A stretch of 64,000 bases of DNA from Clostridiales bacterium (GCA_029007785.1 JAQXIM010000130.1:38416-102415); one strand, 5' to 3'. Shown: positions 19,233 through 28,857, numbered from the stretch's first letter. Translations and numbers: made by a program. Notes: generated from the letters alone by a model not told the origin.

Positions 19233-20511
19233 AAGACTTTTTGCCTCCCTTCGTCCTGTTTTGACTGTAGGATGATTTTGTTTTCTGAGTCATTCCGGCT
19301 GCGGCGCTGCTCCCTGCAAGCCAGCCGCTGCTCCATGCCCATTGAAGATTGTATCCACCGCAGATACCATCTACATCTATAATTTCACCGGCAAAATAAA
19401 GCCCAGGACAAAGCCTGGATTCCATAGTATCGGGATTCAATTCCCGGGTAGAAACACCGCCTGCAGTAACCTGGGCCTGGTCGAAACCATTTACCGCTGT
19501 CACCTTCATGGAAAAATGATGAATTTCCTGTTCCAGCCGATTGAGGTCTGAGGTCGTCAGTTTCCCAAGAGGGAGATTCGGATCCAAATTCAATCGAAAC
19601 AGAATCCCCAGAGCAAGCTTGTTTGAAAAAAGGCCGTGGAGCAGGGAAAAGACAGAACTATCCGGTGAGTGTTTTTTTCTGACATAGACGAGAGTTTTCC
19701 AATCCGGTGAATTGGCTGCGGAAAGAAAATCCAGTTCTGCTTTTACTTCCTTGCCTTCAGCCAGAGAATAAGAGGCATAACGGCTTACCTGAAAAATGGG
19801 AATACCGGACAAACCGTAATCGGTCATCTGGATTTCACCGTAATCATCGGCAAGCTTTTTTCCCTGAGAAAAGAGACGGATACTGGCTTTTACCCGAACA
19901 CCGTGAAGCTTTTTGCAGATTTTATCACTGCAGCGGAGCTGTACCAGAGAAGGCACAGGGGGAATAATCCTGTGTCCAAGAGATCCGGCAAGAGTATAGC
20001 CGCTGCCATCGGATCCTGTTTTGGGAGCTGCCATCCCTCCGGCGGCGAGTATTACACGATCGGCTCGTCGTTTTTCTCCGTTTGCCAAAGTCAGGATAAA
20101 GCGGTCACGTACGGATATCTCAGCAACGGGTGTTTCACAAAGCAGATGAACTCCTTTTCGTGAAACCTCTTCCAGTAAAGCTTCCCGGATTGTGGATGCC
20201 TGCTCACTATGGGGATAGCAATATCCGTTTTTTTCCATGAAAGGAACACCCAGCTGAAGAAAGAAATCAAGAGTCTTTTTTTCGTCAAAAGAACTAATAA
20301 CCTGCATGGGAAATCCGGACTGTTTTGATCGAAAACAGCTGGCTTTCATATAAAGGTTTGTAAAATTGCATTTGCCGTTTCCTGTGGCAAGAATTTTCTT
20401 TGCTACCATGGGTCCGGATTCATAAATGGTGACAGAAATATCCTGATATTGAGACGCCGCGATGGCGGCCATGAGGCCTGCTGCACCGCCGCCAATAATT
20501 GCAAGCTGCAA
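19216..20511 (-). CDS. HI0933/YhiN-family flavoprotein
   Basis: The 431-residue flavoprotein starts with LAIIGGGAAGLMAAI and ends with CPGLYFAGEIIDVDGICGGYNLQWAWSSG in its FAD-binding C-terminal motif, which is typical of the HI0933/YhiN (aminoacetone oxidase-like) family. The reaction is not known. I place the start at the TTG at 20511, because GGGAGG lies 8 bases upstream and the Rossmann motif then begins within a few residues; in-frame ATGs at 20529 and 20577 lack a ribosome site. A promoter lies at 20638-20667. Confidence 0.87.
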   Translation of the reverse strand: MQLAIIGGGAAGLMAAIAASQYQDISVTIYESGPMVAKKILATGNGKCNFTNLYMKASCFRSKQSGFPMQVISSFDEKKTLDFFLQLGVPFMEKNGYCYPHSEQASTIREALLEEVSRKGVHLLCETPVAEISVRDRFILTLANGEKRRADRVILAAGGMAAPKTGSDGSGYTLAGSLGHRIIPPVPSLVQLRCSDKICKKLHGVRVKASIRLFSQGKKLADDYGEIQMTDYGLSGIPIFQVSRYASYSLAEGKEVKAELDFLSAANSPDWKTLVYVRKKHSPDSSVFSLLHGLFSNKLALGILFRLNLDPNLPLGKLTTSDLNRLEQEIHHFSMKVTAVNGFDQAQVTAGGVSTRELNPDTMESRLCPGLYFAGEIIDVDGICGGYNLQWAWSSGWLAGSSAAAGMTQKTKSSYSQNRTKGGKKSYDTNQ

Positions 20512-20570
20512 ATTATTTCCCTCCCGCATTCTTACGTTTGGTTTATTCTGGGGTATTGAGTGTGAGTCAA

Positions 20571-20626
20571 GAGACAAATGAACACATATACATGACGTAC
20601 AAAGAATCGACGTTGGCTCATTTGTC
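20571..20626. repeat. Palindromic intergenic repeat, copy B
   Basis: The element begins GAGACAAATGAACA and ends TCGACGTTGGCTCATTTGTC, 56 bases in all. Its right half closely matches copy C (28975-29015). It lies in the predicted 5' leader of the YhiN-like gene and 44 bases past the stop of the anchored protein at 20671. Confidence 0.75.
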
Positions 20627-20637
20627 GTGTAAATCTT

Positions 20638-20667
20638 AGTATATCATTGACAAGCATTATTCGTCAA
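20638..20667 (-). promoter_or_regulatory. Sigma-A type promoter for the flavoprotein-miaB run
   Basis: On the minus strand TTGACG (20662-20667) and TATACT (20638-20643) are separated by 18 bases. It overlaps an inverted repeat (TTGACAAGC/GCTTGTCAA, 20648-20656 and 20674-20682) that may end the upstream gene, since one arm overlaps that gene's stop codon. Confidence 0.55.
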
Positions 20668-20670
20668 TGT

Positions 20671-21150
20671 TCAGCTTGTCAAGCTTTCCAAAAAAGCGTA
20701 CATTTCCTCGATTGATGAAAAAGTCATTTCATTTGTCAACTCCTGTAAATCCATGGAGGAGAGATGCATGTCTTTCACGGGAAGGGATTCCAGTATCATT
20801 TGGTGTTCCAGATCCAAAGCATAAAGATATTCTTCGTAAATGAATAGTACGATAACATCCTTTTGATCCTTATGGTCTTCCTGGTTTTCTTTTGTTTCGA
20901 TGCCCCAGGTGCCATCCTCACTGAGAGAGGAAAAGACACCATGGAAGGAACGGATCATTTCGTTGGATGCAGCCGTATCTTCTATTGTTTCCTCCGGCTG
21001 CCCGTTATCGGTTATTTGGCTCTCATAAACACTTCGATTTTCCTCTTCTCCCCGTTTGAAAGAGAAGCTTCCTCCAATCCATACAAGAAAAAGAAGCAGT
21101 AAAATAACAACAAGGAAAAGAAGCAAGCAGATACGATATCGTTTTTTCAT
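20671..21150 (-). CDS. Small membrane-anchored protein, unknown function
   Basis: The 159-residue protein has an N-terminal positive patch and one membrane helix (about residues 8-27), then an acidic, serine- and glutamate-rich extracytoplasmic part with no family I recognise. A short beta-rich stretch (DVIVLFIYEEYLYALDLEHQ, about 98-117) is the most ordered part. It stands alone between the DUF3048 lipoprotein and the flavoproteins. It is probably a real gene because the frame is open, with plausible membrane topology. Confidence 0.65.
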   Translation of the reverse strand: MKKRYRICLLLFLVVILLLLFLVWIGGSFSFKRGEEENRSVYESQITDNGQPEETIEDTAASNEMIRSFHGVFSSLSEDGTWGIETKENQEDHKDQKDVIVLFIYEEYLYALDLEHQMILESLPVKDMHLSSMDLQELTNEMTFSSIEEMYAFLESLTS

Positions 21151-21320
21151 ATGACACTCCGATCGTTAGAATGGGATAGGGAATCAAAAGAGAACGCCAT
21201 GATTTCATGATCTGCTTTTGTCCTATCTGCTATAGTATCTGCCAATATTTTATTTTTAAACAAGACTGTGAAACAAGATTGTGTAAAATCCGAAGATAAC
21301 AGGACATTGAAATAAGAAAA

Positions 21321-21352
21321 AAGAGAAGAAACAGAACACTGCCTCTTCTCTT
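21321..21352 (-). terminator. Intrinsic terminator after the DUF3048 gene
   Basis: The arms AAGAGAAGA (21321-21329) and TCTTCTCTT (21344-21352) are complementary, followed on the minus strand by TTTTTTCTTATTTC. It lies about 40 bases past the stop codon at 21394. Confidence 0.7.
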
Positions 21353-21393
21353 CTATTCAATTAAGAGATCAACCGCCAAATAAACGGATTCAT

Positions 21394-22512
21394 TTAGGGC
21401 TCAATTTCAATCTCGCCTGTCATATCATCAAGAACAATACAAACCCAGGTTCGGCCGGTATTCAGTATGATTTCCTGTCCGTTTTCGTCTTTGTAAATGG
21501 TATTGGACCATTTATCTTTTTTGGACCAGGTAATGGGTACAGCCTTTCCGGCGGTTATGTAAACGCCGGTTCCGCTGCCTACAGAATGTATATCCGTGGT
21601 ATAATTATCGGGCTGCATATTGTAATCACAGTACTGAACAATGATGTTCCGACAAGTTACCTGTTTTCCATCCAGTTCATCAATCTGAGCTTCCCCAAAT
21701 TCATAACGATAGTAAAGCTGATCTTCTTCGGAATACTCAAACCATGGTTTGTTGATGGGATAACCGATCGTTACCTTGCCGGCAGCTTCTCCACCAGCTG
21801 GAGCTGCCGTTTCTTCGTTTTCAGAAAACTTAAACTTTCCTGTATAATCTTCCTTGTATTTTCTGCGAAATTCCAGGGACTTAATCTTTTCATCCAAAAG
21901 CTCCGGAGTGGTAAAGGCATTATGAGGAGCTTTTCTGTCGGAAGTACGATAGAAAGCAGAATATCCCAATCCGGTTACACCATCAATGTCATCGCAGCAT
22001 TCTTCATTTAATTCGGATACCGCATATTTACTGCGTCCAAAATGAATATAAATCGCATCATATTCCGAAGCAATCCAGGGATGATAGGTTCGGGCACTTC
22101 GAACAGAGCCGATTCGTTCCAGATTTTTATAATCTTCCAGGATCATTTCCAGCCTTACTTCTCCGCCTTCCATGGGAGTTTCATAAATGACGCCGGCTGA
22201 ATTCAGTCCGTTGCAGGGAAGAGCACCTTTGACATTATTAATCATGACAGCCAAAGGTCTTTTTTCTCCGATTTTTTTCGAGACCCATTCTCCTGTAAGA
22301 TAACTTTTTACCATACCCTCATGGGGGTCTTCAGGAGCCTCGGTGACAGCCTCCGTTGTCTGCGGCAAGGTAGTTTCCGGTACTGAAATTTCTGTCATGA
22401 CAGTCTCGGTACCGATCGATTCTTCAGACTGCTTTCGGCAGGAGCATAAGCCTCCCATACACATCATGGCAACAGCAGCAATCAGCAAACGATGATAAAA
22501 ATGTCCCCTCAT
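21394..22512 (-). CDS. DUF3048 (YerB-like) lipoprotein
   Basis: The 372-residue protein has a signal peptide with a lipobox-like GLCSC (about residues 20-25) and a threonine/glutamate-rich spacer, then the two DUF3048 parts: RPLAVMINNVKGALPCNGLNSAGVIYE (shown here as motif positions about 84-110) and YNMQPDNYTTD later. B. subtilis YerB is the reference; the molecular role is unknown. It has its own terminator. Confidence 0.85.
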   Translation of the reverse strand: MRGHFYHRLLIAAVAMMCMGGLCSCRKQSEESIGTETVMTEISVPETTLPQTTEAVTEAPEDPHEGMVKSYLTGEWVSKKIGEKRPLAVMINNVKGALPCNGLNSAGVIYETPMEGGEVRLEMILEDYKNLERIGSVRSARTYHPWIASEYDAIYIHFGRSKYAVSELNEECCDDIDGVTGLGYSAFYRTSDRKAPHNAFTTPELLDEKIKSLEFRRKYKEDYTGKFKFSENEETAAPAGGEAAGKVTIGYPINKPWFEYSEEDQLYYRYEFGEAQIDELDGKQVTCRNIIVQYCDYNMQPDNYTTDIHSVGSGTGVYITAGKAVPITWSKKDKWSNTIYKDENGQEIILNTGRTWVCIVLDDMTGEIEIEP

Positions 22513-22601
22513 GTATCTTCCCCCTTCATTGAATGGAATGCATTCCTTAAAAAGTTTCTCTGCCGGAACAGGTCCCTGAGCAGAGGACTTCCGGACGGAT
22601 G

Positions 22602-23096
22602 TTATCGCCGGATATCCAGGATATCCATCAGTTGATTCTGGCGTTCCTCCATTTGAATTCGTTCTTCTTCTTCCATATGATCGTAACCCATCAGATGAAA
22701 CATACTGTGTGCAACCAGGAAAGCCAGTTCACGGAGCTGGCTATGACCGTATTTTTCGGCCTGTTCTTTCACCTTTTCCAGAGAGATTACGATATCACCA
22801 AGGATCAGTTCTCCTGTCTCAGGATGAAAGACACTCAGGTCCTCTTCCAGACGGGAAAAATCACCTGGTGCAGGATATTCTGCCATGGGAAAAGAAAGAA
22901 CGTCCGTAGGTCGGTCAATTCCCCGATTCTCAAGATTGATTTCATGAATGGCTGCATTATCTGTCAAAAGAACATTCACTTCCGCTTCATAGGGGCATTC
23001 TTCGAAATCCAGGACTGCCTCTACAACACGGCTGATGACCTGTTCATAATCAAAATCCAGATTCTTTTCTGTTTCTTTTTCTATGGTAATGGTCAT
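22602..23096 (-). CDS. ybeY: Endoribonuclease YbeY, rRNA maturation factor
   Basis: The 164-residue metalloprotein carries the zinc site HSMFHLMGYDH (about residues 129-139). YbeY acts in 16S rRNA 3'-end processing and ribosome quality control. It starts 3 bases past the phoH stop with its ribosome site (GAGAGGAA) inside the end of phoH. The order phoH-ybeY is conserved in Firmicutes. Confidence 0.95.
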   Translation of the reverse strand: MTITIEKETEKNLDFDYEQVISRVVEAVLDFEECPYEAEVNVLLTDNAAIHEINLENRGIDRPTDVLSFPMAEYPAPGDFSRLEEDLSVFHPETGELILGDIVISLEKVKEQAEKYGHSQLRELAFLVAHSMFHLMGYDHMEEEERIQMEERQNQLMDILDIRR

Positions 23097-23099
23097 ATT

Positions 23100-24122
23100 C
23101 TATTCCTCTCGATTGCGGGACCGGCTTCGTACCCGGTATGTCTCCCTGCGTTTTTCCTGATAAGCTTCTTTCTTTTCGTATTTTTCGTAGGCTTCTACGA
23201 TTTGCTGAACCAGCGGATGGCGAACGACATCCTTATTGGTTAAGGTAATCATTCCAATGTCTTCCACGTCTCGTAAAACCTTCATGGCGACATCGAGACC
23301 CGAGGGCATATGGGGTGGCAGGTCTTTCTGGGAGGGATCTCCCGTTACGATGACTTTTGAGCCAAATCCAATTCGAGTAAGGAACATCTTCATCTGGGCC
23401 GGGGTTGTATTCTGGGCCTCATCCAGAATAATATATGCATTATCCAGAGTACGGCCTCTCATATATGCCAGAGGAGCCACTTCGATGAGTCCCTTTTCAT
23501 AATTGCTGAGATAGGACTCCGCCCCCATTATCTGATACAGCGCGTCATAAAGGGGGCGCAGATAAGGATCAATTTTACTCTGAAGATCTCCCGGCAAAAA
23601 GCCCAGATTTTCTCCGGCTTCAATGGCCGGCCTTGTCAGAATAATGCGGTTTACTTCATTATTCTTAAATGCCTGGATTGCCATAGCCATGGCAAGATAT
23701 GTTTTTCCTGTACCGGCGGGTCCCAGGCCGAAACATATCATTTTCTGCCGAATGGCATCCACATATTTTTTCTGTCCCATGGTTTTGGGCTTAATGGGTT
23801 TGCCTCCTACGGTACGGCAGATAATGTCTTTGTCAATTTCCAGAATATCGTCTTCTTTTTCATCGAAGGAAAGAGATAAAGCATAATCCACATTCTGTTC
23901 CGTAATAATGTTGCCGCGCCGCGACAGCTCTGCCAGATTTTCAAATACCTTTTTTGCCTGTGATACACTATGAGAAGGACCGATAATTTTGATCATGCCA
24001 TCCCTGGGAACCAGGGAAACATGAAGGGTTCTTTCGATCTTTTTCATATGACAGTCAAGCTGGCCACAAACATTCTGCATATGCTCTGTGGGAATATCAA
24101 TCATTGTTTCCAATATACTCAT
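23100..24122 (-). CDS. PhoH-like ATPase (YlaK/PhoL group)
   Basis: The 340-residue protein has an N-terminal KH-like RNA-binding portion and a PhoH ATPase domain with Walker A GPAGTGKTY (about residue 144) and IILDEAQNTT as Walker B. The family is linked to RNA metabolism and often to YbeY. The start at 24122 overlaps the yqfD stop as ATGA and has AGGAG upstream; a longer reading from 24221 would run inside yqfD. Confidence 0.92.
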   Translation of the reverse strand: MSILETMIDIPTEHMQNVCGQLDCHMKKIERTLHVSLVPRDGMIKIIGPSHSVSQAKKVFENLAELSRRGNIITEQNVDYALSLSFDEKEDDILEIDKDIICRTVGGKPIKPKTMGQKKYVDAIRQKMICFGLGPAGTGKTYLAMAMAIQAFKNNEVNRIILTRPAIEAGENLGFLPGDLQSKIDPYLRPLYDALYQIMGAESYLSNYEKGLIEVAPLAYMRGRTLDNAYIILDEAQNTTPAQMKMFLTRIGFGSKVIVTGDPSQKDLPPHMPSGLDVAMKVLRDVEDIGMITLTNKDVVRHPLVQQIVEAYEKYEKKEAYQEKRRETYRVRSRSRNREE

Positions 24123-25405
24123 ACTTCTTCTTGATTCTCCTTTTCTTTTGCCGGATCTGTGGATGGAATCTGTTTCCCGAAGGGAGTGATGACAGTCACT
24201 GTTCCGTCCATTTCCAGACAAAAGCTTCCGTAGTTTATTTTAACATCTTTTTCCAGAATTTGCACTCCCATAATCTGTAAATTATCGGAATATTTCTCCC
24301 ATTCTTTTTGGCAAAGAGACTGCATTTCCTTTTTTGAGTATCTTCTCTGGATAAAACAGGGGTGATAGCTCATGGAAAGATCAAGACGTACAGGAAGATG
24401 AAAACTGGAAAAGAGAGGAAGATCGCTGCTGACAGTCCATATATCATCGGATTGAAAAGATCCCAGGGAAAGGGCAGTTCTATGTCCCAAAATGGTAAGA
24501 GAAAAACCGATTCCCTGTAAGGAATGAAACCGTCGTTTTTCTTCGTACATATCTGTTTCCCAATGATAGGGAAGTATTACCCGAGCCAGGATGTCTGCAT
24601 CTGCCTGACAGAAATGTGCACCGACGGTTTGTTGGGAATCGTCCAGCAGAGGAACTATTCCGGAGACTAATATGGTTCCCTTTTTCACTATGTCACCGGC
24701 TTTTACCATGGGAACACCTTGTCGGGTTACGATGGATTCGATCACGCCGTCGGATTCTGCAACCAAATCATAACCTTTCTCCAAAGAGGTATGTTCTTTT
24801 TCATTTTCAGCAGCAGTTTCTTCATAAGATATCACAGGTTCTTCAGACTCCGGCAAGGATTCCTCATAGGACGTATTTTCTTTCAGACGGATCCGAAGCC
24901 ATGCTCCATCCTTTTCTACAGAAGCCCAGGAAATATCCGGATATTGAATCCGAATATCTTCTTCAAGATTCTGGCTGGAAATCTGATCCATCGGGATTCC
25001 TGCATGGAGTCCTTCTTGAATCAGAAGCTGCATGATCTGATCCTTCGTATGAAACATACCGCCTGTCAGTTCCACTTCCCATAAAAAATGAGAACCGCCT
25101 GCCAGAATAACAAGGAAAAACAGCATTCCTGTGATCCATCCCGGACGTCGTCGAAAGCGTAACAAGATGAATGGAAGACCAAGCTTTTTCTGAATATGAA
25201 CCTGAACTCTTGCCTTTCTGGCAAAGGTTCTGCATCGGAGAAAATCTTCAGCATACATGGTACAGATGCATTCCTTATCACAGCAGGATATGTTTTTTAT
25301 AATAAATCCATGGTAAGCACATAAACCAAGAAAACGTTCCGGGGATCTCCCTCGAATATGGACAAGAACGCGGCCATCCAGTATGTGGGTATCTTTAACA
25401 ACCAT
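24119..25405 (-). CDS. yqfD: Sporulation protein YqfD
   Basis: The 428-residue protein has an N-terminal cytoplasmic domain, a membrane segment (about residues 91-110, TGMLFFLVILAGGSHFLW) and a large outer domain, matching YqfD. In Bacillus, yqfCD is in the sigma-E regulon and is needed for efficient engulfment or cortex assembly. GAGGAG precedes the ATG. It is followed by coupled phoH, as in other spore formers. Confidence 0.92.
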   Translation of the reverse strand: MVVKDTHILDGRVLVHIRGRSPERFLGLCAYHGFIIKNISCCDKECICTMYAEDFLRCRTFARKARVQVHIQKKLGLPFILLRFRRRPGWITGMLFFLVILAGGSHFLWEVELTGGMFHTKDQIMQLLIQEGLHAGIPMDQISSQNLEEDIRIQYPDISWASVEKDGAWLRIRLKENTSYEESLPESEEPVISYEETAAENEKEHTSLEKGYDLVAESDGVIESIVTRQGVPMVKAGDIVKKGTILVSGIVPLLDDSQQTVGAHFCQADADILARVILPYHWETDMYEEKRRFHSLQGIGFSLTILGHRTALSLGSFQSDDIWTVSSDLPLFSSFHLPVRLDLSMSYHPCFIQRRYSKKEMQSLCQKEWEKYSDNLQIMGVQILEKDVKINYGSFCLEMDGTVTVITPFGKQIPSTDPAKEKENQEEV

Positions 25406-25416
25406 CCGGCATCTCC

Positions 25417-25662
25417 TCAGAATATTTCAATTCGTTGAATCAAACCACGGATCTGCAATTCTTCCCTGGTGTAATATTCAATATGAAGACCGTTTCCCTG
25501 GACGGAAAGACAACCGTCTTGGGTTTGAATAGAAATTTTGCATGGAGTCACCTCCAACAGAGATCTGACATGCTCCGCATGGAGACAATGACGTCCTGTA
25601 ATGGTGGTGACGCTGTCTCCTGAGAGACGTGTCAATGAGATCGATTCCATGGGTCTTATCAT
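25417..25662 (-). CDS. yqfC: Sporulation protein YqfC (YabP family)
   Basis: This 81-residue YabP/YqfC-family protein is beta-rich, with the family's pattern of TITGRHCLHAEH followed by short strands ending in LQIRGLIQRIEIF. It starts the yqfC-yqfD-phoH-ybeY run, and GGAGGAG precedes the ATG. Its partner YqfD is adjacent, 11 bases away. Confidence 0.92.
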   Translation of the reverse strand: MIRPMESISLTRLSGDSVTTITGRHCLHAEHVRSLLEVTPCKISIQTQDGCLSVQGNGLHIEYYTREELQIRGLIQRIEIF

Positions 25663-25700
25663 TGTGTCTCTCCTCCTGCAGCAGATTCGGGTTTCTTTCT

Positions 25701-25729
25701 ATTTTATGTATGTGCAGATGAATTTATGT
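25701..25729 (-). promoter_or_regulatory. Possible sigma-E type promoter for yqfC
   Basis: On the minus strand CATAAATT is followed 12 bases later by CATAAAAT (25701-25708), resembling sigma-E -35 and -10 elements (-10 consensus near CATACANT). It is placed about 40 bases before the yqfC start, and yqfC is sigma-E controlled in Bacillus. The match is loose. Confidence 0.3.
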
Positions 25730-25777
25730 GATCGGCAATGGCTTGAGGCGAAATACATGGAGGGCTTTTCACAAAGT

Positions 25778-25808
25778 AAAAAAGGAACAGCTGAAAGCTG
25801 TTCCTTTT
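25778..25808 (-). terminator. rpsU: Intrinsic terminator after rpsU
   Basis: The arms AAGGAACAGCT (to 25792) and AGCTGTTCCTT (25797-25807) pair around a 4-base loop, with a run of T after the stem on the minus strand. It begins about 10 bases past the rpsU stop. Confidence 0.85.
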
Positions 25809-25818
25809 GGAGCACTGA

Positions 25819-25995
25819 TTAGTTATATTTACGTTTTCTTGCAGCTTCAGACTTTTTCTTACGTCTTACACTGGGCTTTTCATAATGCTCTCTTTTACGA
25901 ATTTCCTGCTGAATGCCGTCCTTTGCACAGTTCCTTTTGAATCTGCGAAGGGCGCTATCCAAAGTCTCGTTTTCTTTAACGATTACGTTTGCCAT
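25819..25995 (-). CDS. rpsU: 30S ribosomal protein S21
   Basis: This 58-residue protein starts [20 protein letters not shown] and ends with the basic [13 protein letters not shown] typical of S21. It is too short for a 60-residue cut-off but is unambiguous. It has its own promoter (26067-26094), a leader hairpin (26017-26037) and a terminator, so it is a single-gene unit between alaS and yqfC. Confidence 0.96.
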   Translation of the reverse strand: MANVIVKENETLDSALRRFKRNCAKDGIQQEIRKREHYEKPSVRRKKKSEAARKRKYN

Positions 25996-26016
25996 AACTC
26001 ACACCTAACCTCCCTC

Positions 26017-26037
26017 CAGTTGTAGATTGTGCAACTG
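26017..26037 (-). promoter_or_regulatory. Leader hairpin next to the rpsU ribosome site
   Basis: An 8-bp stem (CAGTTGTA/TGCAACTG, 5-base loop) lies in the 5' leader of rpsU. On the transcript its 3' end directly abuts GGAGGGAGG. It could limit ribosome access or be bound by a regulator; no known leader family was recognised. Confidence 0.45.
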
Positions 26038-26066
26038 TTTGGGTAATAATCTCTAGCACACATAAA

Positions 26067-26094
26067 ATTATAGCATAGATTTTTCATTCGTCAA
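26067..26094 (-). promoter_or_regulatory. Sigma-A type promoter for rpsU
   Basis: On the minus strand TTGACG (26089-26094) and TATAAT (26067-26072) are separated by 16 bases. The -10 is perfect. Confidence 0.75.
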
Positions 26095-26214
26095 CCAAAA
26101 ATTTCGCGTTTTTTATGTTTTTCATCCATAATCCGGAAATTTAGTCAAACTTAACCATGTCTGAGTGAAAACGAAAATTGTTATCCGTTTAACTCCTTAG
26201 ACAGACGGATGGAA

Positions 26215-28857
26215 TCAGTGAAGCTGTTCCTCCACAGTCTTCCATGCTAATTCCAGTGCAGCCGGAATTCCGGCAGGATTCTTACCGCCAGCCTGGGCCA
26301 TATTGGGACGTCCGCCGCCGCCGCCGCCAACTTCCCTGGCAATTGCTTTGATCAGATTACCGGCATGGGCACCTGCTTTCTGAGCAGAATCCGTTGCCAT
26401 GGCAATCAGGTTTACTTTATCCTCATTCTGGGATGCAATAACAAGGACACATTCTCCCAGTTTATCTTTCAGCTGATCACCCAGATTACGAAGTCCGTTC
26501 ATATCAACACCTTCAACGGAAGTAGCAAGAACCTTAATTCCGCTGATCTCACGAACCTGATCCATTACATCGCCCATGGCATCTTTGGCCATTTGATTTT
26601 TCAGCTTTTCATTCTCAGCCTGGAGAGTACGGATCTCTTCCATGAGCTGAGTAATTTTCTGACCAAGAGTAGCAGGAGTTGCTTTTGCCAGAGCAGCATC
26701 TTCCATGAATTTCTTTTCCATGTCGGCATAGTAATTCAGAAGATTTACGGACGTCAGGGCTTCAATACGACGAACTCCGGCAGCAATTCCGGATTCGGAA
26801 ATAATCTTAAAGCAGTTAATGTCAGCCGTATTGGATACATGAGTACCACCGCAAAGCTCTGTGGAGAAATCGCCCATGGATACAACGCGTACAGACTCAC
26901 CATACTTTTCACCAAATAATGCCATGGCACCGGTATTCTTTGCCTCTTCAAGTGTCATTACTTTGGTGCATACCGGAAGAGAAGCACGAATTTCGTCATT
27001 TACCATATCTTCCACTTTCTGAATCTCTTCCGCGGTCATAGCCTGGAAATGGCTGAAGTCAAAACGAAGACGTTCGGCATCATTATAAGAACCAGCCTGC
27101 TCAACATGACTGCCAAGAACCACACGCAATGCTTTCTGCAGAAGATGCGTTGCACTATGGTTTTTGCAGATAGCTGTTCTCTCATTCTCATCGATGGTCA
27201 GAACAGCCATATCACCAATGCGGAACATACCAGAGACTACGCGGCCCACATGACCAACTTTGTCACCCTGAAGCTTGATGGTATCTTCTACCTGGAATAC
27301 GGAACCATCTGCCAATGTAATCTGTCCTTTGTCGGCATGCTGGCCACCCATGGTTGCGTAGAAAGGTGTCTTCTCCGTCAGAATCGTTCCTGTCTGTCCA
27401 TCCGTCAGAGCATCAACCAGTTCTTCTTCTGTGGTGAGAACCACGATGGGAGAAGTGATGGAATGATGATCATAGCCAACAAATTCTGTGGTCAGTGCCG
27501 GATCGATGGACTGATATACCGTTACATCGGCACCCATGTAGTTTGTAGTCTTTCTTGCTTTTCTTGCCATCTGCTTCTGGTTTTCCATAGCAGCTGCGAA
27601 AGCTTCTTCATCTACGGTAAATTCTTTTTCAAGAAGAATTTCTTTTGTCAGATCAAGAGGGAATCCATAAGTATCGTAAAGCTTGAAGGCTTCTTCGCCG
27701 GAAAGCACCGTGCTTCCGGATTTCTCCATGGCCTCTTCCATCTCATTCAAAATGCTGAGACCTGTGTCAATGGTTCTGCTGAATTTTTCTTCTTCCTGGC
27801 TGATTACTTTTTCAATGAAATCTTCTTTCTCACCAAGCTCGGCATAACCATCGCGGCTCAGTTCAATTACTTTTTTGCTAAGCTTAGTCAGGAAACTTCC
27901 GTCGATTCCCAGAAGACGTCCGTGACGGGCAGTGCGACGAAGGAGACGGCGAAGAACGTAGCCGCGGCCTTCGTTGGAAGGCATAATACCATCGGATACC
28001 ATAAAGGTAACAGAACGAATATGGTCAACGATTACACGAATGGAAACATCTTTCTTGGGATCTGTTTCATACTGGTAATCAGCCAGAGCACAAACATCAT
28101 CCAGAAGAGCTTTGAACGTATCAATACTGAATACGGTATCAACATCCTGAACAACAACGGCGAGACGTTCCAGTCCCATACCGGTATCGATATTCTTACT
28201 TGCCAGTTCTTCGTAATTTCCTTTACCGTCACCGTTGAACTGGGTGAATACATTATTCCAGATCTCCATATAGCGATCGCAATCACAGCCTACGGTACAT
28301 CCTGGCTTGCCGCAGCCATACTTTTCACCGCGATCGTAATAAATCTCGGAACAGGGACCGCAGGGACCGGCACCATGCTCCCAGAAGTTATCTTCTTTTC
28401 CAAAACGGAAAATGCGATCAGCCGGAATTCCCATCTTCTTATTCCAGATTTCAAAGGCTTCCTCGTCATTTTCATAGATGGAAGGGTACAGACGGTTGGA
28501 ATCGAGACCAATTACTTCCGTCAGAAACTCCCAGGACCATTCAATGGCTTCCTCTTTGAAATAATCGCCAAAAGAGAAATTGCCGAGCATCTCAAAAAAG
28601 GTCAAATGGCGGGCAGTAATACCTACATTTTCTATATCACCGGTTCGAATACACTTCTGGCAGGTTGCCATACGAGTTCGAGGCGGAACTTCCTGACCGG
28701 TAAAATAAGGCTTAAGGGGTGCCATACCGGCAGGAATCAAAAGAACACTATTGTCATTATGAGGTACCAGCGAGTAGCTGTTCTTGCAAAGATGGCCTTT
28801 CGTTTCAAAAAAGTCAAGGAACATCTTGCGGAGTTCATTAACACCGTACTTTTTCAC
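26215..28857 (-). CDS. alaS: Alanine-tRNA ligase
   Basis: The 880-residue class II synthetase shows a catalytic domain starting KKYGVNELRKMF, the editing-domain zinc residues NHSATHLL (about 568) and CGGTHV (about 668), and the glycine-rich C-terminal domain (GGGGGGRPNMAQAGG). The start is placed at the GTG at 28857 because GGAGG lies 8 bases upstream and family members begin here; an ATG at 28878 would add seven residues. It has its own promoter (28923-28951) and no T-box-like leader. Confidence 0.96.
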   Translation of the reverse strand: MKKYGVNELRKMFLDFFETKGHLCKNSYSLVPHNDNSVLLIPAGMAPLKPYFTGQEVPPRTRMATCQKCIRTGDIENVGITARHLTFFEMLGNFSFGDYFKEEAIEWSWEFLTEVIGLDSNRLYPSIYENDEEAFEIWNKKMGIPADRIFRFGKEDNFWEHGAGPCGPCSEIYYDRGEKYGCGKPGCTVGCDCDRYMEIWNNVFTQFNGDGKGNYEELASKNIDTGMGLERLAVVVQDVDTVFSIDTFKALLDDVCALADYQYETDPKKDVSIRVIVDHIRSVTFMVSDGIMPSNEGRGYVLRRLLRRTARHGRLLGIDGSFLTKLSKKVIELSRDGYAELGEKEDFIEKVISQEEEKFSRTIDTGLSILNEMEEAMEKSGSTVLSGEEAFKLYDTYGFPLDLTKEILLEKEFTVDEEAFAAAMENQKQMARKARKTTNYMGADVTVYQSIDPALTTEFVGYDHHSITSPIVVLTTEEELVDALTDGQTGTILTEKTPFYATMGGQHADKGQITLADGSVFQVEDTIKLQGDKVGHVGRVVSGMFRIGDMAVLTIDENERTAICKNHSATHLLQKALRVVLGSHVEQAGSYNDAERLRFDFSHFQAMTAEEIQKVEDMVNDEIRASLPVCTKVMTLEEAKNTGAMALFGEKYGESVRVVSMGDFSTELCGGTHVSNTADINCFKIISESGIAAGVRRIEALTSVNLLNYYADMEKKFMEDAALAKATPATLGQKITQLMEEIRTLQAENEKLKNQMAKDAMGDVMDQVREISGIKVLATSVEGVDMNGLRNLGDQLKDKLGECVLVIASQNEDKVNLIAMATDSAQKAGAHAGNLIKAIAREVGGGGGGRPNMAQAGGKNPAGIPAALELAWKTVEEQLH

